From NCBI GenBank assembly GCA_964627195.1, contig CAZVJU010000009.1:1-40602 (forward strand): 40,602 bases of DNA, given 5' to 3'. This DNA comes from CAZVJU01 sp964627195 (GTDB lineage Bacteria; Patescibacteriota; Microgenomatia; UBA8517). The notes below the pieces were generated by a model. The model saw nothing but the letters and a program-made list of their open reading frames with translations. It made no database searches and was not told the origin of the DNA. Position numbers and translations under genes: made by a program. Shown in pieces: positions 1 through 7,449 of the stretch; position 1 is the stretch's first letter; every line of letters begins with the position of its first letter.

Positions 1-451
1 CAACATCCAAAGCAACTTCCGTAAAGTGTTTAACAGTAGCGTCAAGAGAACGCCCAAAATGTCTTTGGCAATACTCTTCGTCAAATCTAGAAGTTACTGT
101 AACTCCCAAAACTTTTAATTGGCTTCCTTCTATTTGTCTTAATGCCTCAACTGTCGGCGTTATTAATCTCTCTGCTAGTGCCCAAACATTGCTATGGTTA
201 ACCCCCGTTTCAGCTAGAGGTGCAAGGATTCTGGTCATAGTGCGAGGCCCATTATTCAACTTAAGATCAACAAAAATTGGTCTCCCGTGTCTTTGAAGCT
301 CTTTAACATAGGGTAACCCCCATAGACTGTAATGATCCGCATTGATTTTATATCCGAATTGCCCGCCAACTTCGGCTAACTGCTTTGCTAACGATAAATT
401 CCCACTTTGCTCATTGTGGTCTAGGGCAACATAAAGAAGTCTTTCAGACAT
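1..451 (-). CDS. pyrF: Orotidine 5'-phosphate decarboxylase family protein, partial (C-terminus beyond window)
   Basis: About 150 N-terminal residues are visible; the gene runs off the left edge. I translated this from the minus strand starting at the ATG at 451. The fold signature is that of OMP decarboxylase, which makes UMP in the last step of pyrimidine synthesis: VALD at residues 8-11, GYKIN near 33, FVDLKLNN at 60-67 and LGVTVTS in the middle of the barrel. The catalytic DxKxxD motif reads D62-x-K64-x-x-N67, so the last acidic residue is Asn. It starts 1 bp after the pyrE stop, so it is the third gene of a pyrB-pyrE-pyrF operon, and that context supports the call. A non-decarboxylase member of the superfamily remains possible because of the substitution. 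Confidence 0.75.
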   Translation of the reverse strand, partial: MSERLLYVALDHNEQSGNLSLAKQLAEVGGQFGYKINADHYSLWGLPYVKELQRHGRPIFVDLKLNNGPRTMTRILAPLAETGVNHSNVWALAERLITPTVEALRQIEGSQLKVLGVTVTSRFDEEYCQRHFGRSLDATVKHFTEVALDV

Positions 452-452
452 A

Positions 453-1217
453 TTAAATACTAACAGACTCTAATCCTCTTCTTTCTTGCCAAGCAAGTGG
501 ATCTTTCAAAAAAGTTTTATAATCGCTGATTACTAGAGCACTAAAATATCTTTCTTCCTCTGCAAGTTCAAGTAATTTTGGAAGAGTAGTCAACTGAACA
601 ACACCAACTTCTTCCTCGTCCAAAACGCGTAATGCCTCAGGATTCCAATAGTGAAGTAACGTGGCAGCATTGTAGGCTACACGCCCTTCTTCTCTGATAG
701 CGCGAGCGGAGTTCGTAGTTGTTTGAGCAAAATTTATTAATTCCTCAACTACTAGCGCACTTGAACCGGGGGGAGTGTAAGGTCCCTCGATACCTGTTAT
801 GCGCTCACGATGACCCATTTTCTTCCGTGTATCCCTTACATAAACGTAAGGAATCCTCCGACCTGTCAAATCCTGTAAATCCTCTCTAAGTTGATAAGCT
901 GGAGTCATTCCGCCAGTTGCATTTCCTGCTATAAAATCAAAATGAGTCTCAGAGTCTACTAATTTCAAAGCTTCTTGTCTTACAAGGAATTTAAACACTT
1001 CTTCTTGACCAACTAGTCCTTTAATATTTACATATCCTGGTCCCCAATTCCCTGAACTATAAAGAAATGGTTCTTCACCTGCATCAACATCACGGATAGC
1101 AACCGCCTTCGCATGAAGAATTACCCTACATATCACTTCCTCGGGAAATCTTTGCTCCGTATCAACTAAATTTCTAACTTCGCTTCTCCAATTGTTATTA
1201 AAACCTTCTTGCAACAT
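453..1217 (-). CDS. pyrE: Orotate phosphoribosyltransferase-like protein
   Basis: The 254-residue protein resembles orotate phosphoribosyltransferase, which joins orotate and PRPP to give OMP. Visible blocks are SSGNWGPGYVNIKG (substrate-side loop, near residue 53), FDFIAGNATGGMTPAY (near 93), PYVYVRDTRKKMGH (the Arg/Lys/His catalytic loop, near 123) and ALVVEELINFA (the PRPP-binding acidic strand, near 154). The PRPP loop is unusual: the family normally has a DD or ED pair followed closely by TTGGS, but here the pair is EE and the TTTNS segment comes after an insertion. The protein is longer than the usual 200-215 residues. It lies 57 bp after pyrB and directly before pyrF, so the pathway assignment rests on both motifs and context. 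Confidence 0.75.
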   Translation of the reverse strand: MLQEGFNNNWRSEVRNLVDTEQRFPEEVICRVILHAKAVAIRDVDAGEEPFLYSSGNWGPGYVNIKGLVGQEEVFKFLVRQEALKLVDSETHFDFIAGNATGGMTPAYQLREDLQDLTGRRIPYVYVRDTRKKMGHRERITGIEGPYTPPGSSALVVEELINFAQTTTNSARAIREEGRVAYNAATLLHYWNPEALRVLDEEEVGVVQLTTLPKLLELAEEERYFSALVISDYKTFLKDPLAWQERRGLESVSI

Positions 1218-1274
1218 TGTTAACTTTGTTCAATCAAACTATAGTTAAAAACTATAAAAAGTCAACCGTTCAAT

Positions 1275-2285
1275 TTATGTCGGTAACTTACCTAAAACAC
1301 CCGCCAAAAGAGTCATTCTTACATGAAGCCCATTTTCCATCTGCCTGAAGTAGGCAGCGTTACGTGTATAAGAATCAACAGATTTAGTAATTTCTCCGAC
1401 TCTGGGTAATGGGTGCATAATTGTGAGTGATTCTTTTCCAGCTTGTAGTGTTTCAGGCGTAACGACATAAAGTCCTTTTACGGATTCATAAGCAGCAGGA
1501 TCAGTAAATCTTTCCTTTTGAATTCGTGTAACATAAAGTATGTCTGTATCGGGCAACACTTGAGATAAATTATCATACTCAGACTGTTCCACTCCTTTAG
1601 CCTCAAGCTCTTGTATAATTTCAGAAGGCATTCTTAAAATTTCAGGCGAAATATAATTTAACCTAACTTGGTATAGAGAAAGAAGTCTTGCTAACGAATG
1701 AACAGTTCGTCCATGCTTCATATCGCCCAACATTGTGACGGTAAGCCCATCCACTCTCCCCTGTTCTTTCCTTACTGTTACGTAGTCTAGAAGTGCTTGG
1801 GTCGGATGTTCCCCAATGCCATCGCCGGCATTTATTACTGGTATTGAAGCCGCCTCTGCCGCTATTGCCGCTGAACCCATTTCTGGATGTCGCATTACTA
1901 TAACATCAGAATAACATTCTAAAGTACGTACCGTATCTTCTATATCTTCCCCCTTAGCCACAGATGAGTATCTGACTTCATTTATAGGTATTACACTTCC
2001 ACCAAGACGTTCCATTGCTGAAGTAAATGAGGATGATGTGCGAGTTGACGCTTCATAAAAAAGATTTGCTAAAACTTTACCCCTAAGTAGTTCCATCCCA
2101 CTGTACTTATCTACCAAATCACCCATTTCACAAGACCAGGTAAAAATGTGATCAAGGGTTACTGGGTCGAATTGGCTAACTGATAAAATATCCTGTCCGG
2201 CTAAATTCCCATTCAAGTGTTCTGCTGAATGATTGAGAGAATCTTTTGATCTTCCCAATCCTTGTTGGAAATCTTGTAATCCCAT
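1275..2285 (-). CDS. pyrB: Aspartate carbamoyltransferase catalytic chain
   Basis: This 336-residue enzyme condenses carbamoyl phosphate and aspartate, the committed step of pyrimidine synthesis. Diagnostic residues are all present: the carbamoyl-phosphate motif STRT at 80-83, the SVAKGE loop at 108-113, RHP at 132-134, HPTQ at 160-163, the KHGRTVHSL segment, the TRIQ aspartate-binding segment and MHPLPR near the C-terminus. The frame stays open to a TTG at 2357, but those upstream codons run through two terminator hairpins, so I chose the ATG at 2285, the only ATG ahead of the conserved core. No Shine-Dalgarno sequence precedes it. No regulatory chain (pyrI) is seen. First gene of a pyrB-pyrE-pyrF operon with a leader that looks like an attenuator. 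Confidence 0.93.
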   Translation of the reverse strand: MGLQDFQQGLGRSKDSLNHSAEHLNGNLAGQDILSVSQFDPVTLDHIFTWSCEMGDLVDKYSGMELLRGKVLANLFYEASTRTSSSFTSAMERLGGSVIPINEVRYSSVAKGEDIEDTVRTLECYSDVIVMRHPEMGSAAIAAEAASIPVINAGDGIGEHPTQALLDYVTVRKEQGRVDGLTVTMLGDMKHGRTVHSLARLLSLYQVRLNYISPEILRMPSEIIQELEAKGVEQSEYDNLSQVLPDTDILYVTRIQKERFTDPAAYESVKGLYVVTPETLQAGKESLTIMHPLPRVGEITKSVDSYTRNAAYFRQMENGLHVRMTLLAGVLGKLPT

Positions 2286-2294
2286 TGTTGGCTC

Positions 2295-2318
2295 AAAAAA
2301 AGAGCCTTGCGGCTCTTT
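2295..2318 (-). terminator. Second intrinsic terminator in the pyrB leader
   Basis: On the minus strand an 8-bp stem (AAAGAGCC pairing with GGCTCTTT) closes a GCAA tetraloop and runs into seven T. It ends about 10 nt before the pyrB ATG. The right arm GGCTC can instead pair with a GAGCC just downstream (2290-2294), which would give a weaker alternative hairpin. Read as a rho-independent terminator controlling entry into pyrB. Confidence 0.75.
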
Positions 2319-2376
2319 AAAAAACAAAACCCACGGCTTTGCGTGGGTTATTGTCAAAAAAATCCAGGAAAGTCAT
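2317..2376 (-). CDS. Putative pyr leader peptide (19 aa)
   Basis: A short ORF encodes MTFLDFFDNNPRKAVGFVF. It begins with ATG at 2376, five bases after a strong AGGAGG ribosome binding site (2382-2387), one of the best in the window. Seven consecutive T (2356-2362, codons for D-F-F) lie just before the terminator stem, and the stem and its T-run are inside the ORF, with TAA at 2317-2319. The layout matches the role of PyrL in the enterobacterial pyrBI attenuator: when UTP is scarce the polymerase would slow in the U-run, the ribosome would catch up and block the terminator. This is inferred from layout only; the peptide sequence itself resembles nothing I recognise. Confidence 0.65.
   Translation of the reverse strand: MTFLDFFDNNPRKAVGFVF
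2319..2348 (-). terminator. First intrinsic terminator (attenuator) in the pyrB leader
   Basis: On the minus strand ACCCACG pairs with CGTGGGT (2329-2348) around a short CAAAGC loop, followed by TTTGTTTTTT. This is a classic intrinsic terminator. It lies inside the short leader ORF, so a ribosome following closely behind the polymerase would cover the stem and stop it folding. Confidence 0.8.
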
Positions 2377-2395
2377 TATCTCCTCCTGGAAATAC

Positions 2396-2424
2396 AGTAT
2401 TTCCTAAACCTTATAGGTTGTCAA
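2396..2424 (-). promoter_or_regulatory. Sigma70-type promoter of the pyr operon
   Basis: On the minus strand a perfect TTGACA (2419-2424) is followed by a 17-bp spacer and AATACT (2396-2401, four of six matches to the consensus). The start site should fall near 2389, giving a leader with only about a dozen bases before the leader-peptide ATG. Confidence 0.7.
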
Positions 2425-2741
2425 TCATTAAAAGTAGATTCTTGCGTAGGTTATTCTTATCCCTAATCCAAAATGCCGTCAGAAATTTAATTTTAACTAA
2501 TTTACATGACCCGTGTGTTTTTTGATTTGCAATTGACGAGCAAATTCATTTGTATTGCAAAAACTCGCCCCTCAAAAGTGTTTCTGAGGTAAGTTTTTTG
2601 CAGTCATGAGCGAGGCAAAAAGCAACTCATAAAAACACTAGGGTACCCTTTCTTGATTACTTCTTTGGGTAAGCAAAGAAGTGATCACATTTCTTGTGTG
2701 AACAAATTCAAAAATTAAGGTTTAGTGATTTTTTTCAAATC
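2425..2741. other. Gene-free stretch with two large inverted repeats between pyr promoter and rny
   Basis: No convincing ORF is present. Two structures stand out. At 2556-2602 an imperfect 47-nt inverted repeat has outer arms TGCAAAAA/TTTTTTGCA and an inner CCTCA/TGAGG stem; a T-run follows the inner stem on both strands, so it could terminate transcription in either direction. At about 2653-2684, TGAT, a mismatch and ACTTCTTTG pair with CAAAGAAGT, a mismatch and ATCA around a 6-nt loop. Either could end the rny transcript coming from the right. Confidence 0.5.
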
Positions 2742-3986
2742 CTACTTAGCGGCGGTCGTTTCAGAGGCTCTTACCTCTCGAATTGCAGTCACTTTTATTT
2801 GCCCTGCGTACTCGGCTTCCTTTTCCAACTTCTTAGCAATGTCATGAGCCAAAACGGTTAACGCATCATCATCAACTTCACTAGGCGAAACAACTACCCG
2901 AACGTCCCTCCCTGCCTGGAAAGCAAATGCTTCTGCCACTCCGGCAAAATCCTTGACAATCTCTTCAATTTTTTCCATTCGTTTAACATAGTTTTCATGG
3001 GGTTCATAGCGCGCTCCCGGACGGGAACCGGAAATCGCATCGGCAATCCACACAACTACCGATTCTGTGGAGGAAAAAGCTTTATCTTCATGATGCTCAG
3101 CCACAGCATTTACTACCTCTTTGGGAAAACCATACCTTTTTAGTACAGTAACACCCGCATCAACGTGCGTCCCTTCTTCTTCGGTCACAACTTTACCTAT
3201 ATCGTGAAGTAAACACCCGAGGCGCACAGTTTCGACGTTAGCACCTATCTCGTGTGCAACTGCCAGTCCGATTTTTGTCTCTTCAATTGTATGCAGTCCT
3301 AAGTTCTGACCGTAAGAAGTTCTAAATTTATATCTACCGATAAGCATTAGAATATCAGTAGGCAGATTATAAACCCCACATTCGGCCGCAATTTTTCTTC
3401 CTTCTTCCAGCAATACTGTAGTCATCTGGGCTTTTGTCTGACGAACAACTTCTTCAATTCGCGACGGCTGAATTCGGGTATCTTTGATAAGAATTTCTAA
3501 AGCTCGTTTTGCAGTCTCACGGCGTACGGAATCAAAAGAAGAAAGTCTGATTTCGGTCGTTTCATCAAGCTCAAGCTCAACGCCAGTCTCCCGCTCAAAT
3601 GTCCGGATATTTCGGCCTTCTTTTCCGATAATCCTTCCCTTAACTTCTTCATTGGGAACCGTTACTGTGGAAACTGTAAACTCAGCAACGTAAGAGGTAG
3701 CTCCGTGCTTCATGGCATCGGCCAAAATCTCGCGCGCACTTTCGTTTGCATCCTGTTTGACTCTCTCCTCGGCAGAGCGGATTCTTTTTGCAATTTCAGA
3801 TTTCAAATCCCTTTCGACCTCTTCAAGTAAGACTTTCCTGGCTTCGTCAGTGGTCATCTTTGAAACCCTGGAAAGTTTTTCCACAAGATCCTCTTCGCGT
3901 TTTTTAAATTGATCCTGCTTTTCCAGAAGTTCCTCTCGCTCGCGCTTAATATCTTCGAGTAGTACTTTAATATCATCAGTAGTCAT
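2742..3986 (-). CDS. rny: Ribonuclease Y, without N-terminal membrane anchor
   Basis: A 414-residue endoribonuclease of the RNase Y family, which starts mRNA decay. Order of domains: a charged coiled coil (about residues 1-95), a KH RNA-binding domain with GRIIGKEGRNIR (about 117-128), and an HD phosphohydrolase domain with RTSYGQN, the metal-binding LLHDIGK and a later EHHED. The C-terminal GQIKVTAIRE block is typical. Usual family members have about 500 residues and begin with a transmembrane helix. Here the ATG leads straight into the coiled coil, and the in-frame sequence upstream has a stop with no start codon between, so the anchor is truly absent from this frame. It follows recX by 112 bp. 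The function call is secure; a cytosolic location is inference. Confidence 0.95.
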   Translation of the reverse strand: MTTDDIKVLLEDIKREREELLEKQDQFKKREEDLVEKLSRVSKMTTDEARKVLLEEVERDLKSEIAKRIRSAEERVKQDANESAREILADAMKHGATSYVAEFTVSTVTVPNEEVKGRIIGKEGRNIRTFERETGVELELDETTEIRLSSFDSVRRETAKRALEILIKDTRIQPSRIEEVVRQTKAQMTTVLLEEGRKIAAECGVYNLPTDILMLIGRYKFRTSYGQNLGLHTIEETKIGLAVAHEIGANVETVRLGCLLHDIGKVVTEEEGTHVDAGVTVLKRYGFPKEVVNAVAEHHEDKAFSSTESVVVWIADAISGSRPGARYEPHENYVKRMEKIEEIVKDFAGVAEAFAFQAGRDVRVVVSPSEVDDDALTVLAHDIAKKLEKEAEYAGQIKVTAIREVRASETTAAK

Positions 3987-4098
3987 AGTAAATTTCGGAG
4001 AATCAAAAGGCGACCCGTTTTTATATAAACGTGTCGGTTGCTGAAGAAATTACTATTTGGATCTTCGCAAACATACTCCTTAATCTCCACCCTCTATT

Positions 4099-4779
4099 TT
4101 AATAAAAATCATCACTTTTGTCTACAACCTGTTTAATTATGTCCCAGCCAAAGCCACGTCGCAGTAAAAATTCCGCCCTTTTTCTACGGGCTACAGAATC
4201 GCTCACCTTTTCCCACATATAGTTTTTCTTGGCAATAAGCTTTCTTGCCATGACAACTTCATCCGGTTGGGTTTCAGAGAGCACTTCTTCAATGGCATCT
4301 TTTGAAATTCCCTTTAGTCTTAGTTCCTGGATCAATTCCCTCTTCGACTTCGACCTAAATTGGATTCTCTGGTCTATCCACCAAACAGCAAATTTCTTGT
4401 CATTTAAAAAATCCAAGCGCTTTAATCGATTAAACAGCTCATCATACAGATTTTTAGGAACTTGATGTTTCCTTAGCCAGCCATAGTACTCTCTTTCGCT
4501 TCTTGGCCGTAAACTCCCGAATAGCAAAATTTTATCATAGACTTTCTGGAATTCTCCCTCTTTAATTATCTTCTCAATTTCTGCCTCGGTTAATTCCTTG
4601 TCAATTTTTAATCCAAGTTTCACAAAATTCTCCAAATCCAAGCCAAACCCAAACTTTCCATCGAGATAAATGTTTACACGCCCTCGCCTCGCCGAAGCTT
4701 TACGCGAAGGCAGGTTTTTGCCTGCCCTGAGCGAAGCCGAAGGGTTTTTCTGGGGTTCTATTGAAGTTATTGTAGGCAT
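4099..4779 (-). CDS. recX: Regulatory protein RecX
   Basis: RecX binds RecA filaments and restrains their activity. The C-terminal three-helix repeats are clear: SEREYYGWLRKHQVP, LNDKKFAVWWIDQRI, SKRELIQELRLKGIS and RRKRAEFLLRRGFGWDIIKQVVD. The gene lies directly downstream of recA, the usual arrangement. The frame opens at a TTG at 4830, but the first ATG is at 4779 and I prefer it (226 residues); neither has a clear ribosome binding site. The N-terminus carries a segment rich in Ser, Arg, Ala and Lys (about residues 11-33) encoded by a small palindromic repeat, after which family-like sequence begins at GRVNIYLDG. Confidence 0.85.
   Translation of the reverse strand: MPTITSIEPQKNPSASLRAGKNLPSRKASARRGRVNIYLDGKFGFGLDLENFVKLGLKIDKELTEAEIEKIIKEGEFQKVYDKILLFGSLRPRSEREYYGWLRKHQVPKNLYDELFNRLKRLDFLNDKKFAVWWIDQRIQFRSKSKRELIQELRLKGISKDAIEEVLSETQPDEVVMARKLIAKKNYMWEKVSDSVARRKRAEFLLRRGFGWDIIKQVVDKSDDFY
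4686..4747. repeat. Small palindromic repeat inserted in frame in recX
   Basis: About 60 bp of GC-richer sequence contains GGCAGG-TTTTTG-CCTGCC (4709-4726) flanked by CGCGAAGG and CCTGAGCGAAGCCGAAGGG. Base composition differs from the AT-rich surroundings. On the minus strand it translates to a PSASLRAG-type peptide inside the RecX N-terminus without breaking the frame. I know this peptide as a common product of dispersed repeats in metagenomic genomes; I see no second full copy in this window. Confidence 0.55.
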
Positions 4780-4955
4780 TAGAAATAAAGTGAGGCAATC
4801 TTTTTGAAGAGGATTCGCAACCAAGCTCAAGTATGCACAAAATAATCTTAGTTTACTGCTTGGTGAGACTCAGCCGCTGCCGAAAAAAATGTTTAATAGA
4901 GATAGCGGCAGACGGCGTCTCTGAAAAAAGTATTGCCGAACGAAATTTTTCTGTT

Positions 4956-7388
4956 TTATTCTTCTTTCTCTTCCCCAATTTCTTTGGGTACCTTTTTTCC
5001 TGCTGCAACCGCTTCTCGAATTCTTTTTTCAATTTCCTCCGCCAACTTTTTATCCTCTTTGAGTGCCATCTTAGCTCCTTCTCTTCCTTGAGCCAAAGGT
5101 TTGCCATTATAATTAAAAAAAGATCCTTTCTTGTCGATCAGTGCTAAATCAACTGCTACGTCCAGGAGTCCTCCGCACTTGCTTATACCTTCATCGTTCA
5201 TGATGTCAAATTCCGCCACCCGCAATGGTGGCGCAACTTTATTTTTTACAATTCTTGCACGATGTCTCGAACCAATTACCAGGTCTCCTTCTTTCAATAC
5301 CTCGATACGCCGAACATCAATTCTTATAGATGAATAAAACTTTAACGCGAGTCCGCCCGGAGTTGTTTCGGGGTTCCCAAACATCACGCCAATCTTTTGC
5401 CGCATCTGATTTGTGAAGATAAGGATTGTTTTGCTTTTCGAAATTGCTCCTGTTAACTTTCTTAAAGCTTGGCTCATTAATCTTGCCTGAAGTCCCATCA
5501 CCGCATCGCCCATTTCTCCCTCGAGCTCCGCTCTCGGGACGAGTGCGGCGACTGAGTCAACAACAATAACATCAACCGCGCCGGAACGGATCAATGTTTC
5601 AGTAATTTCTAAAGCTTGTTCCCCCGTATCTGGCTGGGACATTAAAAGATCATCCAAATTCACACCAATCGCCTCGGCTCTTTCGGGATCAAGCGCATGC
5701 TCTGCGTCAATAAATGCACACTGGCCACCTTTCTTTTGTGCCTCTGCGATTACATGTAAAGCTAATGTTGTGTTATGGTTAACAAAACCATTACCAAAGA
5801 AGGTGGCATTAGAAGGAACTGTAAAATCATACACATAGTTTTCGGCAGGGTCTATGTTTTTTACTCCATCCCAAAAGAAACCCAACTGTACTAACTGCTC
5901 TAAGTACTGATATTCGGGGAGAGGCTGTCCATCAAAATAATACTCCAGTATTTTATTCATTCGTGGATAGCTAAGTTGGGAATAACCAGGAGTTTGAGGC
6001 AGATAATCATAAAAGATATCCCAATCTTTCCTATTAGTTTCTCGAATTTGTAACCTGTAGGAATTGAGAAACTGATGAAGTTTCGTATTTATATTGGGGA
6101 TGACATCAATATTCGTGTGTGTAAGATTAGTCCGTTCTAAGTGTGCAAGAAGTGCATTCTGCTTCCTGGTAAGAGTGAAGCCAATTTCTCTTGCAAATTT
6201 TTCCTTGTCAACTTGACCACTTATATCAAGATAAAAATAAGAGTCTGGATATCCGCTTACGTATTTTAACCTAAGTCTAGTAACGATACCAAAATTAAGT
6301 AACAAGATCTGTAACTGTCGGGCAAGTTTCTGAGATTTTGTACAATATTCAACTGTCGAACCAGAAAAACTACCATCTGTTGTAAATAAGGCAGAAATAA
6401 AATTTGCAACAATTTCCTTTGGCGACTGAAGGATAGAATATGGAATTTCTTTTTCCTTTGCACTCCAATACCCTAATCCAGCATACGCTAGAAAGGTCCT
6501 GGCCTTGACATTATGAATTACAAATCTGCGAACATTCCTTGTACGCCTATCATAAGTAACTTTAGGCCTTTCTTCGAAAATCTTCTGACAAATGTTTTCT
6601 AAGTCACGCGCAATTTCTTCCTCCGAAACCGTCATTTGTATCTGATTTTTATTCAATCCAGTATTGGTAATCGTACCGTCGCCGATCAAATAACCCATTA
6701 ATCTGGCTAATTCCGTATCAATTGAGTGTATTGAGAAATCCTTCTTACTGCTATTTAAGTAGTGTTTCTTATAAATAAAATTATTTAAATTAACTCCTCT
6801 ACCAAAACAGTCTTGACCCCTTTGAATAGCAACCATATCACTCATTCGAAGTTGGTCTAGTCTTCTAAATAAATAGTCCCCGTTTTCATTTATAACTCGG
6901 ATTCTGTGGTTAGGAGTTCCTTCAATTTGAAAACCACAATTGGTACTAACTTTAAGGGTTCTTTTCTTACCGCCGTTATAGAAATGACTAGTTTTCTCAA
7001 AACAGTTCTCTGAATAAACGAATACCTCCTTTTCCTGAAATTCTGGAATTTTAGGATTACCAAAAGAGGAAATTGGAATAACTCCCTCCGCTGAAAAAAT
7101 AAGAGTATCCTCTGAAACGCATTTCCCACTTGCCTCTGGCCCATAGATTTCTACTATACGACCCCTCGGAAGTCCTCCAACCCCGAGTGCCAAGTCCAGT
7201 GCAATGGAACCTGTAGGAATAGTATCGACTTTAAATCTTCCATCCGCTTGCTCTCCCAACTTCATGATCGACCCTTTGCCGTACTGCTTCTCGATCTGAT
7301 CCATCGCAAGGCGAATTGCTGCAAGTTTACCAGAGGCTTCTATCTGTTGTTCCGGAGCTTTTACTTCTTCTCTTTTGGGTCTCGCCAT
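4956..7388 (-). CDS. recA: Recombinase RecA precursor with in-frame intein
   Basis: The 810-residue precursor contains a complete RecA split in two. Residues 1-89 are the N-extein ending in the first part of Walker A (GPEASGK); residues 540-810 are the C-extein beginning TTLALHVIAEAQ. After splicing the mature protein would be 360 residues, normal for RecA, with Walker A restored as GPEASGKTT, Walker B VIVVDSVAALVPRAE, loop 1 EGEMGD, loop 2 TNQMRQKIGVMFGNPETTPGG and an acidic C-terminal tail. RecA drives homologous recombination and SOS induction. recX follows. Splicing is essential here because the intein interrupts the ATP-binding loop. The hypothetical gene at 7450 is divergent, with 61 bp between the two starts. 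Confidence 0.97.
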   Translation of the reverse strand: MARPKREEVKAPEQQIEASGKLAAIRLAMDQIEKQYGKGSIMKLGEQADGRFKVDTIPTGSIALDLALGVGGLPRGRIVEIYGPEASGKCVSEDTLIFSAEGVIPISSFGNPKIPEFQEKEVFVYSENCFEKTSHFYNGGKKRTLKVSTNCGFQIEGTPNHRIRVINENGDYLFRRLDQLRMSDMVAIQRGQDCFGRGVNLNNFIYKKHYLNSSKKDFSIHSIDTELARLMGYLIGDGTITNTGLNKNQIQMTVSEEEIARDLENICQKIFEERPKVTYDRRTRNVRRFVIHNVKARTFLAYAGLGYWSAKEKEIPYSILQSPKEIVANFISALFTTDGSFSGSTVEYCTKSQKLARQLQILLLNFGIVTRLRLKYVSGYPDSYFYLDISGQVDKEKFAREIGFTLTRKQNALLAHLERTNLTHTNIDVIPNINTKLHQFLNSYRLQIRETNRKDWDIFYDYLPQTPGYSQLSYPRMNKILEYYFDGQPLPEYQYLEQLVQLGFFWDGVKNIDPAENYVYDFTVPSNATFFGNGFVNHNTTLALHVIAEAQKKGGQCAFIDAEHALDPERAEAIGVNLDDLLMSQPDTGEQALEITETLIRSGAVDVIVVDSVAALVPRAELEGEMGDAVMGLQARLMSQALRKLTGAISKSKTILIFTNQMRQKIGVMFGNPETTPGGLALKFYSSIRIDVRRIEVLKEGDLVIGSRHRARIVKNKVAPPLRVAEFDIMNDEGISKCGGLLDVAVDLALIDKKGSFFNYNGKPLAQGREGAKMALKEDKKLAEEIEKRIREAVAAGKKVPKEIGEEKEE
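5772..7121 (-). mobile_element. RecA intein with LAGLIDADG homing endonuclease (450 aa)
   Basis: Residues 90-539 of the RecA precursor form a full intein. Block A starts with the nucleophile Cys (CVSEDTLIFSAEG). Block B has TPNH at intein positions 69-72. The endonuclease domain carries two dodecapeptide motifs, LARLMGYLIGDG (138-149) and FISALFTTDGSF (241-252), both with the catalytic Asp. Block F/G is YDFTVPSNATFFGNG followed by VNHN, with the usual His-Asn end, and the next residue (+1) is Thr. All splicing and cutting residues appear intact, so it should be active both for splicing and for homing. It sits between Lys and Thr of Walker A. Confidence 0.96.
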
Positions 7389-7449
7389 AGTTTAGTTTTT
7401 TAATAACACAAAGTATTGTAAAATACAAGACAGAAACATCGATAAGTAT

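Noticed and set aside
2286..2357. Upstream extension of pyrB to a TTG start
   Set aside because: The extra 24 codons run through both terminator hairpins and have no homology to aspartate carbamoyltransferase; a better leader ORF in another frame has a strong ribosome binding site.
4019..4074. Possible lost membrane anchor of RNase Y encoded in another frame upstream
   Set aside because: The only short ORF there (17 codons, with an ATG jammed against GGAG) encodes no hydrophobic helix.
4853..5147. Small ORFs on both strands around the recA 3' end
   Set aside because: They overlap the RecA C-terminus in other frames and have no recognisable features.
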